From Onthophagus taurus (Eukaryota; Arthropoda; Insecta; Coleoptera; Scarabaeidae), in NCBI RefSeq assembly GCF_036711975.1, contig NC_091973.1, positions 4,154,001 to 4,218,000 on the forward strand: 64,000 nt of DNA, written 5' to 3'. Made by a program: the position numbers and the translations under genes. How positions within the stretch are numbered: the first letter of the stretch is position 1; the number at the start of each line of letters is the position of its first letter. The notes under the pieces are model-generated. The model had not been told where the DNA came from and ran no database searches. It saw only the letters and a program-made list of their open reading frames with translations. Of this stretch, positions 1 to 12,301 are shown piece by piece.

Positions 1-595
1 ATTCCGGAAAGCGGATCGTTTTGCGGGTCGCTTTCTTCGGATTGCAAAACGCCGGATTTGATGTATTATAAAGTTTACGATTGCAAAACGTCGCAAATGT
101 ACGAAGAAAGAGAATATCGTTGTCTCGGACATTGGAGGGAAAACGATCAATTATATACTTACACAAAACGACATGATAGTGTCGCGGTTGGGACGTTTGA
201 ATGTTTTGTGGGTTCTATAGTCACTGATGATGAAGATTATATCATTATAAGAGAAGCCGGCGTTCATTGTGAAAGAAAAATGGAGGGGGTTCTTGGAATG
301 AAGCTCACGAAACAAAAACAATTAACGAAAACTTGTGTGGAACCTGAATTCGAGACTACAATCTTTGATGACGCAACATTAAGACCTGTACATCCAAAAA
401 TCAAACATTCAACAATGAGGCCTTCAACAAAACCAAACAGTAATCCAATCAATCATTAAAATATTTTTATGAATTAATTTTTAATTAATTTCAGCGGATA
501 AACCGACTCATATTTCACCATCAGGCTCCTCATCAGGATCGAAAACAAACGTATTATTAAGTTTAGCCCTTTCAATTGTGATTATAATTTATTGA
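1..595 (+). CDS. 3' end of a secreted, probably GPI-anchored protein (5' part outside window)
   Basis: The frame is open from base 1, so the gene enters from the left. The exon reads to a donor after base 439 (GTAATC). An acceptor ending TTTCAG at 494 leads to a terminal exon 495-595, stop TGA 593-595, and the phases match (1 nt + 2 nt make a Thr codon). The visible part is Cys-rich, with motifs such as YRCLGHW and TFECFVG, followed by a low-complexity Thr/Pro/Ser/Asn linker. The last exon is Ser/Gly-rich and ends in a hydrophobic tail (about 14 residues, LLSLALSIVIII type) directly at the C-terminus, which is the pattern of a GPI-attachment signal. The Cys-rich part loosely resembles insect extracellular proteins carrying the DUF7042-7045 domains. 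That family call is from memory and weak; the function is unknown. Confidence 0.6.
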
Positions 596-1464
596 TCCCG
601 TTTCGAAATTTTAAATTCCTATTTATATTTGCATCTTGCCATTTTATTTATGAACGTCCAAATTCATGTGTGATCTCATCATATCAAGCAGACAGCAAAA
701 ATGATCCATCAGTACTTAACTTGCTCGCTGATATGGTTCCTACACTTCCCCAATTCTAAGAAGGTTTGACGATTTGTACATAATCAAACGAAACGAACAT
801 TCAAAATGAATTCGTTTACCTTGAACCGTCTTAGAAACCGACTTTTTATACCTTTTTATTACTATTATTAGATTACTTTAGACTGTTTCTTATATTATTT
901 ATTTGTTACTTGTATTAAATAAATTATACCTTACGAAAATCTTTTGTTTTATTTATTTTTGGTGTTGTTTGGGTTCAAAATTATGTTAGTTAAACTTGGT
1001 AATAAAATAGACAGAAATTAATGATAATTGGTTTATTAAAAACAATATTAAAATTGACTATTGTATATTTGAATTATTTTAGATGATTTTACGCGCTTTT
1101 TTATATGTATACCTATAAAAAATGAAATATATATATTTTTGTATAATTAAAACAATTTCTATAATATATTTATAAACGTGTATATTGATTATAATTTAAG
1201 TATATAATAATAAATTTATTTAAAATAAAAAAATGTATTTCGAAAACAAAAAATAATAATAAATTGTTTACAAAATAAAAATTACATATATAAAAAAGAG
1301 GAATTTGGATGTGAAAAGAATATTTACAGCAAAAATTTATTTCAAAGCTCATCACAGTAAACCAAGAACTAAATATTATTACATATTTAATATGAATCAG
1401 TGCATTTTTTATATATCTGAACATGCGACTTTTTAACATTGATATATAACAAGTGTAGGTCGGA
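596..1464. other. 3' UTRs of two convergent genes
   Basis: No coding frame of substance. The left part is the 3' UTR of the first gene (+). The right part should hold the 3' UTR of p120 catenin (-), with several AATAAA-like hexamers readable on the minus strand around 1210-1260. The open frame at 1170-1439 is a low-complexity Phe/Ile/Tyr-rich product of AT-rich DNA and is not a gene. Confidence 0.5.
918..923 (+). promoter_or_regulatory. Polyadenylation signal of the first gene
   Basis: AATAAA lies about 320 bases after the stop codon at 595, in an AT-rich 3' UTR. It is a plausible cleavage signal; other A-rich hexamers nearby make the exact site uncertain. Confidence 0.45.
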
Positions 1465-4400
1465 CTAGACCCACGAGTCCTTACCGGTGGGAGCTACTAG
1501 TTGCGGGTCCTCCAGGTGATTGGCGTTACTCAGGCTTGACTGACGGTTACGTTTCTTCTCCATATTCACCTGCGCGTACAACGGTTCGGGCTATAACAGA
1601 AACCGCAGTCACAATTGGGCCCGTTTAATTTGGTCCGCTGGGCAGGGCCAATTGTTTGCTGGCAAACAGCTGCGTGCGCAGTAAACCAAAGGCCCTGAGC
1701 AGCTAAACACACCCGACCTTACCTTTACCTCTATAGGGACGACACGCTGCTGCTTGCTATTTCAGGGCCTTCCGTTCACTGCCCACCCCTGCCTTAATTA
1801 TACAATTATCACCTCGTATATAGTATCAATGTTTATTTTACGCTATGGCTATCGATACAGATTCCTTCTCGTCTCACTAAATCAAGTTTCCCCCCTTTCA
1901 AAGCACTCCCGACTTTCTTTTAGTTTAGTTTAGCGGAAATGTAGATGTATAGTTAGTGGCATTGTCGACGAACACTTGGAAAGGGGGGTTCCTCTCCAAT
2001 GTAACGGAAGACTAAGGGTGTGGCCAGACAAGTAAAAATCGTAAAAACGGATTGAAACGTTCTCTTACGTCACGTTTTATTTATTTATATTTATTTCATT
2101 ATGACTATTATTTTCGTTTATTTGCTATTTGTTTAGTTGCAAATTAATGCAATTCGATTAAGAGAACGTGACAAATAGATACAGGGGTTAGTTAGTTTTA
2201 CTTACATCGTATACGCAGATAGTGAATTACCCGTTGCCCAAGTCAGCTCTAAACAAATCAATTTGTTCCTTTTTTACTTAAAATGATTATATTAAAAACT
2301 AAAAATAATACACAAAGTTTATATAGCGGGGGGCCTTGAGCAATGCGTAATAGACCACCCGGTATATTACACGGGTTTGTTACATCCAAACTTCTACACC
2401 GTTTACGTCTGTACAACGAACATCGAGAAATACTATAACAGTCTAAAAGTGAATACTGTTAAATGAGGCCATTTCTGCGTTTTCCCTTCATTAGCTATTT
2501 ATTTTACTTGATCCGTTTCGCCATTATACGGTTATTTTGCTAGTACATAATGCAACAACGGTCGAAAGGAATGTATGTTGCCGTATATATATTGCTAGGT
2601 ATTGAGCAAGAGTCTGCGGTGCGACGTTTTTTTTTTTTAATTTTTTTAAGTTAGTAGTAGGTCCGTACAGCGCACACTTCACTTAATCAATTAGGGAAAG
2701 AATTGACTCTCAGTTAGGGGATTGCGCTTTCGTTTCGCTAATGACTTACAGCTGACGGATTCGTGCCCGGACCCGGCGGATAAGCCCGGACGCCCCCGAC
2801 AGGCGGTTGGGGCTCCGGGTACGCCATATCCGCCATCGGAATGTCTTCATTCTAAAACAACACAAGAAAGAAAAACTCACAAGTTGGAACCAGAAATCCA
2901 ACCAAAAAACTATTCCAATAAATAAGAACCACTCACATCATTATTAAAATAAAAAAGAAAGGAAGAACATTAAAAGAAAAAACAGAAAATACATAAATAT
3001 ACGAGGTAAGTCATGAAGTTTCACTTAATTTTCAATATATACATTAATATTAATTAATGACTCACCTAGTATAAATAATAAAAAGTGTAAAAAATCATTC
3101 TTTGTATAAAACTTTTTATTTAAGCTATCTACATAACATTAAAAAACAACATAAAATTAATATATTAATATGTACTTACTCTTTGATAAACTGGTGCAAC
3201 ACCTCTTGTAGGTGGTGCATTTCTTTTCATTGTTCTATCTTCGTATCGTGTGCCGCTTTGAGAAGCCATCGGTCTGTTAAGTGTTGAATTGGCGTTGTTT
3301 GGTGAGTTAGGCCCGGCATTCCTTGCGGCAACAGTCTTGGTAACGAAATCTTGTTCTTTCCATCCGTGTTTTTTATAAACGTCTCTCAAATCCTGGTGTT
3401 GCCACATAGTAAACAATACTTGACCGGCAAATTTTAGCACTCGAGGTGTATATTTTTGCCTTTGTTTGGTTATGGTCATGAGTCTTTCGACTCCGCCCGC
3501 TTCGAGGAGCGATCGAGAAAACTCGGCGTTTTTCTTAATGACTTCGTTCAATGTGGCTAATACTGCGGCGATCGTATCGTCAGATGTTCCTTGATCGTGT
3601 TGTGGATTTCCCGAAGGTAATTTTTGAACGAGGTCTCTCATTGCGTATTTGCCGATTAATTCTTTATTGCGTTGATCAATGGCAAGATTTCTCAAAGCGG
3701 TGGCCACCGCGCAAACGACCCTATCCACTTCCATTCTCAACAGTTCGACGAGAATCGGCAAACCTTTCTCTTTCCTCACAGCTGCTCGGATTTCTATGCT
3801 CGGTTGCCAATAACAAGCTGCTAAATTTTGTAGCGCCCCCGCTGCTGCTTCTAAAGTTTCCGGATTTGAACAGCTTTGAAGCAAAGCTAAGTACGATTGG
3901 ACGACTTCTGGTTGCCAAAGAAGCTCAGTACCGCGAACCGGTTCACCTCGAGCTGCTGCACTATTTGCACCTATCCCTGATATTCCAGAGTTACTTTCTT
4001 TCACTTCTGAAGATTGGGAATCTTTTTTCTTTTTACTTCCACCAAAGCAACCCAAATTTTCACCTAATAAAACAAAAAATGATAAATTAAAGTAATATAT
4101 TTCCATAAAAAAAAATTAAGTACCTTTTGAATTTGCCGAAACTCTACTTTGTGTAGGTAAAGGATTCTTATCATAATTAGGATCTTCAACTTCCTGGCAC
4201 CTATACGATAAATTGCGCAAAATGCAAACGCAATTCTCAACAATTTTATTTCCTATATTGGACTTTTCGATAGCACATCGAACGACGAATAACAAAGAAT
4301 CGATGAGACCTTCACATTCCCTTAATTTTTTTCTGGCATATTCCCCGGCTGAGCTAACGTTTCTAAGTACACCGGAAGCGTTTCTAAAAACGGTAGACCA

Positions 4401-6663
4401 ACAAGTTTCCCCATGATTCCCTTGAGTATCCCATCCGGAATGTGGCATAATAATATATGACACAATAGTGCCAACTCCATCGTCAATAATCGATCTCTTG
4501 AGATCTTCACAGGACGACATATTCCATATAACGCCGGTAACTAATTCCTTGATTTCAGCCTCGTTTGACCGCCGCAATAAATTTATTAGAGCGGGGATGC
4601 CGTTTGCATTCTTAATGGCCCGCTTATTTTCGTCGTTTTGACGGCCGTATGAAAGATTTCGTAACGCACCACAAGCGTTACGATAAACGTCCAAATTTTC
4701 GTGGTTAAGCAGTTTAACAAGAGGAGGTATTCCACCTAGCGCCCTTGTTTTTTGCTTATTGGGGTCGTCCATGTAACATAAATGTTGTAAATAGGCCGCG
4801 GCATTTGCCTTAATTACGTTGTTTGGATTGTTTAGAAAACCGATCACTTCCGTTAAATTTGGATCACGCCAACGCATACCTAAAGAATTATTACTAAAAA
4901 GATCGACAATTTTCTAAAAAAAAATTAAATAAATTCTAACCTCTTTGATCTTCATCTCCTCCGACACTACCCGGCGAAGCCATACCATGAGTTCTATTAT
5001 GTGGAAGCCCAACAGGATGTCCGTGTAAAGACATTTTGCTGACTTGCTTCTCTAGGTCATCGTCGTACAACCTCATTGACGGAACGGGTCCATTAAGCGC
5101 TTCCTCGTAATTCCTGGCATCGTATGTTGGTCCCGGGTGATTTCCTGCGGTGCCATAGGGCGATGGTGAAACGTAACCATAGACGACAGCAGAATCATCT
5201 TGGTAAGGGTCAAGTACAATGGGTCCACCGGGCGATGGAGTGACACGATAATGTTCGGTTAATTCGTCATAGCCGGAAGGCAAATAAGCGCCACCCGGCT
5301 GAGCGGATAGAGGTAACGGAGAAGGTGCTCCGCTATGTTCGCTAGGAGTGGGAGGAGTCGGTGGACGATCTGCTCCGGGTGGATATCCCATGTACGTTCC
5401 ATAAGCTGCCGGATAATGCTCGTAATCTTGGTAGTGAGGATGCTGATGGTACTGGGAGTACATATGATGAGCTGGTTGCTCCATGTAGTCCACGTATTGG
5501 GTTCTAGAGTGTGTTGGATGGGGATAAGCCCCGATTGGTACTGGAACGTACTCGCCCGGTTGGCCGTCTCCGATTTGTTGAATTTCACGCACCACTTTAG
5601 TGACGGTAGTCACCTGTTGAGTTGTTTGTTGCTTGTGGGTACGCACTAACGGCTCGTCGCTGTGCACAGACATGTGGCTTGAGTTTGGTGAATGTTCCGA
5701 ATGCCCATTGCTGTGCAAGTGATAGCCCGTGTCGTTTACTGAGCCACCGCCATCCGGACCTCTGTTTTACAATCGAAAGTAGTTTGAATATTTTAAATAA
5801 TGGCGTCGGGCATTGCAAATATTTATTAAATGCATTGCTCGAAATGCAAAAGTTGCGTTGTTAAAAATTTTAAATGATTATTGAAGGAGTCTAAATGATT
5901 ACTTACTTGTAATGTTGCATATCTGGTAATTTTTCTTGCAAAATTCGCCTAAAAACAACATACAATGAATTTGATGGTAGGATGGAGCGGTTTGTCGGTA
6001 AAAATGATAAGAGTGAGATATGAATGATTGTCAGAAATCCTACCTTGAGGTAATTTCAGTGTGAGTAATGCTGTGTTCTTGTCTTTGTTCGACCCTTCTG
6101 TTCACGAGCCTGTCAGTTTAAAGTAAAATTATTTAGCTAAAGCTTCTGCAGTTAGTATTTAAGAATTATAACAGAACTAAATCGAAAGAAAAGTAGAAAA
6201 AAGAAAATATTAGTAAAGGCATGCGGTATTTAACGGTGACTTGTCAACACACTTTGTTCACTGACTCATTGTTCCGTAATTGCGGTTAAAATGTCTACTC
6301 GACAGAAACTCAATACGTCGTCACAAAAGATAACAAAAAGCTACTATAGAAAACAGCTATTTTTACCAAACGTTACGAGAGGTATCCATCTTTCCTCGTA
6401 TCAGTATAAGGTCATATTTTCTCGTAAATTAAAACTGTTAATACTTTAAAACTCGATAGAGATTTCTATTTATAACAGGTCGAACCAAACGCGCTTCTTA
6501 TCGCGTTGTATCAATATTGATTGATTCATTGATAACGGTATAACGTAACGTTCGGCATGTGTCGATAGCAAGTCAGGTAAATATTAACTAAAGATATTTC
6601 GAGTAAAACGGACCTCTACCCTACTTACAAGCAAGAATCCATGAGTTGGTTAGTAGCCATCAT
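1465..6663 (-). CDS. p120ctn: p120/delta-catenin family armadillo protein, complete
   Basis: Cytoplasmic cadherin-binding catenin that stabilises classical cadherins at adherens junctions and modulates Rho GTPases. Eight coding exons in transcript order: 6663-6629, 6109-6044, 5948-5907, 5761-4941, 4879-4124, 4063-3180, 2851-2750, 1590-1465. All junctions agree in phase and give 943 aa, close to family length. The start is the ATG at 6663 (a second ATG follows directly); an in-frame TGA lies just upstream. The N-terminus is polar, with a short coiled-coil-like stretch and a Pro/Tyr/His-rich region. Armadillo repeats run from about residue 322 to 820, interrupted near 580 by a basic KKKK loop typical of p120. 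The last two exons add a Pro-rich tail and end in DSWV, a class I PDZ ligand as in vertebrate delta-catenin, ARVCF and p0071. Family identity is firm; the start exon and the two tail exons are inferred from splice sites. Confidence 0.92.
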
Positions 6664-8200
6664 GAAATGTCATGTAATATTCCTGTACACATGCAAAACA
6701 GACAATACATAAGCATATTATGAACCGATTCGTCCGCAGATAATTCAGGCACCGCCTTCAGACACCTAGATTATCTCCGAACGGTGCGACAGCTGTGGTT
6801 ATAGGCCGGAATGACGTGAACAGTGGCGACATTCATGAAACGTAGTGTGACGGACTGATGCTAAAGGGCAGATTGCAACTTTCTTTAGGTTTACGGGGAT
6901 TTTTTACCGTCACCTATGACGGTCGAACGGTTTCCTACCTCAGTAAATCTGCGATTTCCTAACTTATAACTTGCGACTTGTACAACACTTCCTAATTAAT
7001 ATTTCTTTATCCATTTGGTTGCATCCTGAAAATTAAAAAAAAAACATTCATTTATAACGATAAACTTTCAATTAATTTTAAACAAATAAGCACAACACAA
7101 AGACTGTAATATATTCCAAAAAAGTAACATCGTCATAAATTATGGCAACTATGTGCAGCATAGTTGTGTAATCCGAATTTCAAAGCACGTAAGCAACTTA
7201 CACAGCACCTCATTGAATTAAACTTGATGTCTACGCATAATTATTACTTTATCAAACAAAAACGTCTTTTAATTAACATTTTAAACCAACTCATTTCGTA
7301 ATATTTCTTGGAGTTTATTGGCCCTGTTGTATTAGGCTCAATTAGCACCAAGTTAAGACAATGCAACGTTGACATGATTTGATAATGAGAAAGCGACAAT
7401 GTTAACGTCGTGTTGAACATCAGTTAACTTAATAAATATTAACGTTGTTGTAATTTTGTTGTGATTTTTACATTTTGTTTGTTGAGTTATATATATTATA
7501 ATAGAGGCAAAGAATCTGATTGGAAGAGTGTATTCCAGATTAAATTTTACCAAATTCTAGAAAGATATAGAAAATGGATTTGCTGAAAGGAGAAATTCAG
7601 TCTCTACATAATCGGCCTCCAGCTATCGGGAGGCAGAAAGCAAATTGATTGAAAAATTCGAAAATAAATTAATAAAAACATCGTTGGTGCGTCGTATTAC
7701 GTAAGGAGAAATTCCTAGAAATGGAAACTGTTCCAGAAAGGCTTCTTGAAAGCACATCCTAAAACTTTGATTGCTTTAAAGAATGACTTTCAAACTATTA
7801 CTTAGAAGTGACACATGTAGAAAATGTGACTCGTTAAATTGCGAAATAAAAGCGCAGGGTGAACGTGGTCGAATAACAAGTTTGGAGTTAAAGCTGCACC
7901 ATCGAAAGGCAGGAGAAGTTACTTAACGCATCATCATAAATTTCAGATAGCGCCGTTACTGGATTCTCCGTGGATTTAGAACAAGATATGTTCATTCCTT
8001 TAATTATCCATATTGAATATACAGTAAAACCCCGATATATATACCAATATTCGAGTTTAGCCGTGCGTCTCTTAAGACTGTTATTGTTAGTTGGAATCTG
8101 GCCAGTGTATTTCAGATGTTTTTTAGGAATTTACAATTTGGCCAGTTTAGACATTTACTTGCAGTTTAGAGTATTGGCTAGACCTCGAGAATACCAAAAT
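6664..8200. other. 5' flank of p120 catenin, no gene seen
   Basis: This should hold the 5' UTR and promoter of p120 on the minus strand. No recognisable coding sequence or RNA gene was found. At 8020 a TA is followed by CAGTAAAACCCCGATA, which looks like one end of a pogo/mariner-like TIR element; no matching right end was found nearby. Confidence 0.4.
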
Positions 8201-8204
8201 TTTT

Positions 8205-9180
8205 GAAAACCTAATGCATAGCCTATTTCGCATGACACGAATGGAAGAAGTAACCTCGGCCGCCACAAGTATCACAATCATTAAGACCACGACGACTTTG
8301 GTTTCGACTCTGGATACTAAGGGGGCGACCGACGTCTTCGAAGTCGGCCGAGGTTACTTTTTCCATTCATTTCAGGCGACATAGACTCGTACTTGGGTTG
8401 GGTAAATTTTGTGAATCCTAATGCATAGCGTGTTGCGTGTGAGTTCGAGGTTATCTTGCTTGAAACGGATGGAAGAAGATGTCTACGGCTAAACCTGTGC
8501 TATACATTCTAGTTTAACACTGCCTCTTCTTTCTTGTTAGGGATATTTCCATGGAAGGGTTGAGATACGAATGGAAGAAGTAACCTCGGCCGACTTCGAA
8601 GACGTCGGCCGCCACACGTCTCATGATCATCAAGACCACGACGACTCTGGTTTACTTACAAAAGCCAAGAAGAACTTTTGAACTTTGTGGTCTTGATGAT
8701 TGTGATACTTCTGGGAGGCCGACTTCGAAGACGTCAAACGAGATAAACTTGTACTTGGGTTGGATAAAATTTGTGAATCCTAATGTATAGTATGTTGCCT
8801 ATGAGTTCAAACCTATCTTGCTTGAAACGAATGGAAGAAGATGTCTATGGCTAAACTTGTGCTATACATTCGACTTTAACACTTTTGAACTTTGTGGTCT
8901 TGATGATTGTGATACTTGGGGGCGGCCGACGTCTTCGAAGTCGGCCGAGGTTACTTTTTCGGTCCATTTCAAGTGAGATAGACTCGTACTTGGGTTGGGT
9001 AAACTTTGTGAATCCCAATGTATAGTATGTTGCATATGAGTTTGAGCCTATCTTGCTTGAAACGAATGGAAGAAGTCGTTTATGGCTATACATTTTAGTT
9101 AGTAGCCTCTTGTTATTTTCTTAGGGGTATTTCCATGGATGAGTTGAGAGACGCCTTTCGTGTGATGAGTCCATTTTTCA
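8205..9180. repeat. Alternating-orientation repeat cluster with CpG-rich palindromic core
   Basis: A block with the core AACCTCGGCCGACTTCGAAG occurs forward at about 8580 and inverted at about 8330 and 8930, with partial copies at 8250 and 8695. The linkers are direct repeats: a 'cttgggttgg..taaa' block at 8390, 8755 and 8990, and an 'aacgaatggaagaag' block near 8230, 8465, 8570, 8825 and 9060. Copies therefore alternate in orientation and can fold into long stems. Short open frames here are by-products. It is probably a composite non-autonomous element; the class is not recognised. Confidence 0.65.
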
Positions 9181-11400
9181 AAAATCCAAAATGTTTTTTG
9201 GTCCAATTTTTATTTCAGCTTTTCTTTCGGACTTATATTTGCATTAATTTATCCCTACAAAGAAATGTAACATTTTTTTTTTAAATTCGTCATAATTATA
9301 TAGGATTTTGTAGTACGAAATAAATATGTAATAATTTTCGACTAGCGTTATGAAATAATAAATGTAGAAACCTTAATCTAGCTTAAATATAAAGTACATC
9401 AAATATATATATCAACAGTTGTTATAAGTCGCTGCCGCACCCTGCATAAAAAAGCGCTGTAAATAATTATTTGGAAAATATATAGTATAAAAGATGATTT
9501 ACAATCAATAACGAACTGATAATTAAGATTAACGCAGAATTAACTGTATTATGTAAGGTTTAATGTCTCATATATCATAATAAGAAAACTATATATATTA
9601 AGTAGAACAAGTAAAATAAAAGTAGGCTAATTCTTATATATGTAATTTTAATATACACACCTTTATCGATCACAAGCACATATTGTTAAAAAGGTTGTTA
9701 ATAAATATTGATAAAAAAAGTGGTGGTAAATTGAGGGGTTGGTGAACTAATTGATGTTCTTTAGGTTATGTATAAAAAGTGACCTAACGGGCGCGTTCCC
9801 GGTTTCGATTTATCAATATAGAAATGAAACTGTCCGAAAAAGTGTCGTTTCAAGTAAAAGAAGCATCGATAACGTACGAGAATTGATTAATAAATGACAA
9901 TATCGTGTGGGGCGGGGTCTTATGTGTTTACATACTATGTCGTAGTACGGAGTAAAAGAGGATTTTTTACCTCGCATATGTCGTGTAGGAGATAAACGTT
10001 TCACTTAAACTTTAGAAATAGGAAAAACGTGAAAAACAATTTGTCGAAACGATTAACGTACCTACATTTAGGGGGCTCCCCTCCGAGGTAAAAATAGGAA
10101 AAAGAACACAACTTTCCAGAGTACAAACTTCAAGTACAATGGAGTACTACGTCACCAGGCTCCGGGACACAATTGTCACACAAATACCGCCAGTTCGCCG
10201 CCAATAAACGGCCGTTTCACTTACATTTCTCTATCAGGGCGTAACGAGGCCCCATCGTTAATGACGAAACGCGTACATCATTCGCCGAGTACCCGTAAAC
10301 CTCAGATTAAAGAGGACCTCCACAGATGACATGCAGGTCGCGTATAGGAAAAGGCAGACATTACTCCCACTTACGGTTGCATGCCGGGAACTGCACATAG
10401 ATCGAAATACGGACGGCGGATTTTTTTTACCATTTTTCTCTTTTTTCCCCAACGCGTTACGTTAACATTCATCGCATTTTACTAAAAACAATCATCGAAA
10501 TCCATCCTTTTATATAATTTACATCAAAATTCAACTTCATTTCTAGTTAAATAGAAATCTTTTCGCCCAAATTTAAATTTGCCGCGTCACCTCTCAGTCA
10601 TTGCTACCACAACATTTTATTTTTTTCTTCAAGTCAATCTGTAATTCTTTAATTTAATAATTAAATTTAATTTCAATCTTTATACTATTTTTGTATTCGT
10701 TATTTTAATTAAATCTCATTAATTTTTAATACTAACATTGAATTTGTTTAAATTTGCCGCCATAATATTTTAATATTTCACCAGGGAATTTTGTTTATGT
10801 TGGCAAACAAGAACTATTTGCTGTTTCTTGAGATACAAGTTTTTTATAGATGGCGTATTTAGCCATTGGAGTACCTAAAGCATTTGATGGTTCGAAAGAG
10901 CAGAATGATGATTCGGTTATACATAAAAAGGGAGAAGTATCGGGCATCAAATTTATTACCCGATATGAATGTTTTATCTGTAAGCCGATTGTATATAAAT
11001 TTGGTTAGGATTTAGTTACGATTTTGAATTTTTTACGGTTTTTGGCTACTCTTGATTCTTATTCCAGTCTTCAATATTTATTTAAAATTTCAAAGTCAGC
11101 AATCAGGGATAGTTCCAGAAGTTAATAATTAAGAGACTATTCAGGTAAGTTGTATTATTTTTTATTTATATCTGAACTAATTCTTCAATGAAATGATTAA
11201 CAGGATTTGAAGCAACGCAATTTTGATGCCACTTCTTCTTAAAGTGCAGATTCCTGCGTTCTGTAATATTTGGAAGTCCACTGACGGATATTTCTTAGCC
11301 ACGAAAATTTTTTTCTAGCTATTCCTCTTTTTCCTCCCTCAATTTTTAACTGGAGAATGAGGCGTTGGAAATGGTATCTTTCAAGACACCTTCAACAGTC
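9181..11400. other. Gene-free spacer with a CpG-rich patch
   Basis: Mostly AT-rich and featureless. Between about 10060 and 10450 the sequence is CpG-rich and contains two good minus-strand donors (GTAAGT at about 10218 and 10375). One follows a short open stretch starting ATGGGGCCTCG. These may be 5' UTR exons, or alternative first exons of the p120 gene on the same strand, but nothing proves transcription. Confidence 0.3.
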
Positions 11401-11419
11401 GCCGCAAGATTTATATTTC

Positions 11420-11775
11420 AAAGACTACAATTTTATTGATGTTTGATATTTTCAGCGTTCATGTCTCAACCCCATATAGGAAAACGGACAAGACGTAGCA
11501 CTTTACCATCCTATATCTGAGGCTGAAAAAGGTTCTTGTCCGTGAGAAATTTTCAAAGTCTTAGAAAAGTTGTTGTAGCTTGTTGAAATTCCAATCCTCA
11601 TTGACCATCCATACCAAGTATCTTAATTGTTTGTCCTGTTCGATGATCTCTCCATCAATATCTATTCAAGTGTATGGAGTATCATTCCTACTAACCACCA
11701 TAAGTTTGGTGCTGCTGATGTTAATTTTCAAACCTCGTCTTTGGCTATCATATAGTAGCTATATTATTAATGCTA
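11420..11775 (-). mobile_element. Decayed non-LTR retrotransposon (LINE) reverse-transcriptase fragment
   Basis: Read on the minus strand, the translation gives GLKIN..STKLMVVSRN, then after an in-frame stop DGEIIEQDKQLRYL and NEDWNF. This is the order and spacing of the block downstream of the catalytic core in LINE reverse transcriptases (GLKIN..KTK-MVVSRN, then IEQV-FKYLG, then a -NED- motif). A frameshifted continuation near 11480 reads like the next conserved block (CYVFSVLLYG type). Several stops and frame changes show it is a dead copy. The plus-strand frame at 11580-11783 is its shadow. Confidence 0.7.
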
Positions 11776-12301
11776 TCATGTAGATGTTTTGTGCTTTGAC
11801 ACTCTTTTGTAGATATTTTCTCCATACTATTCTCTCCTTATTCTTGCTCCTCTGTTTCTGGAAAGTTACCTCCAGCATTTCTTGATACTTGCAACTGCAG
11901 ACAAAAACAATATTTAGTGTGCAATCGTAAAGTTGTTGTGATTTTAGGTCATATTGAACAAAGTTGGGAATTTGAATCATAAGAATACTATGAATGGCAT
12001 TGTTGGAGCAGTACAAGAAGAAATTGAGAACGCTGTGCCAAATAACAACAAACGTGTTTCTGACTCTTTCTCCTAATAATAACATTTTTAACTTATCTCG
12101 CTCCTATTCAAATTTTTTATTAATTAATAATGGGAGAAAACTACAGGATGAAAGAGGAGCTGTTGAAGATAAATGAAGCTTATGATAATATTTGTTATAA
12201 CATAGTAAAAAAATAGATGATTTTAATTAAAAAATAATTCTAATTTATTTTATATTTTTTATTATACATAATGTAACATATTGGCTAAACTTATAGAGAC
12301 G

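Noticed and set aside
3551-4090. 179-codon plus-strand frame
   Set aside because: It lies antisense to the armadillo exon of p120 and has no domain character; the minus-strand frame is clearly the coding one.
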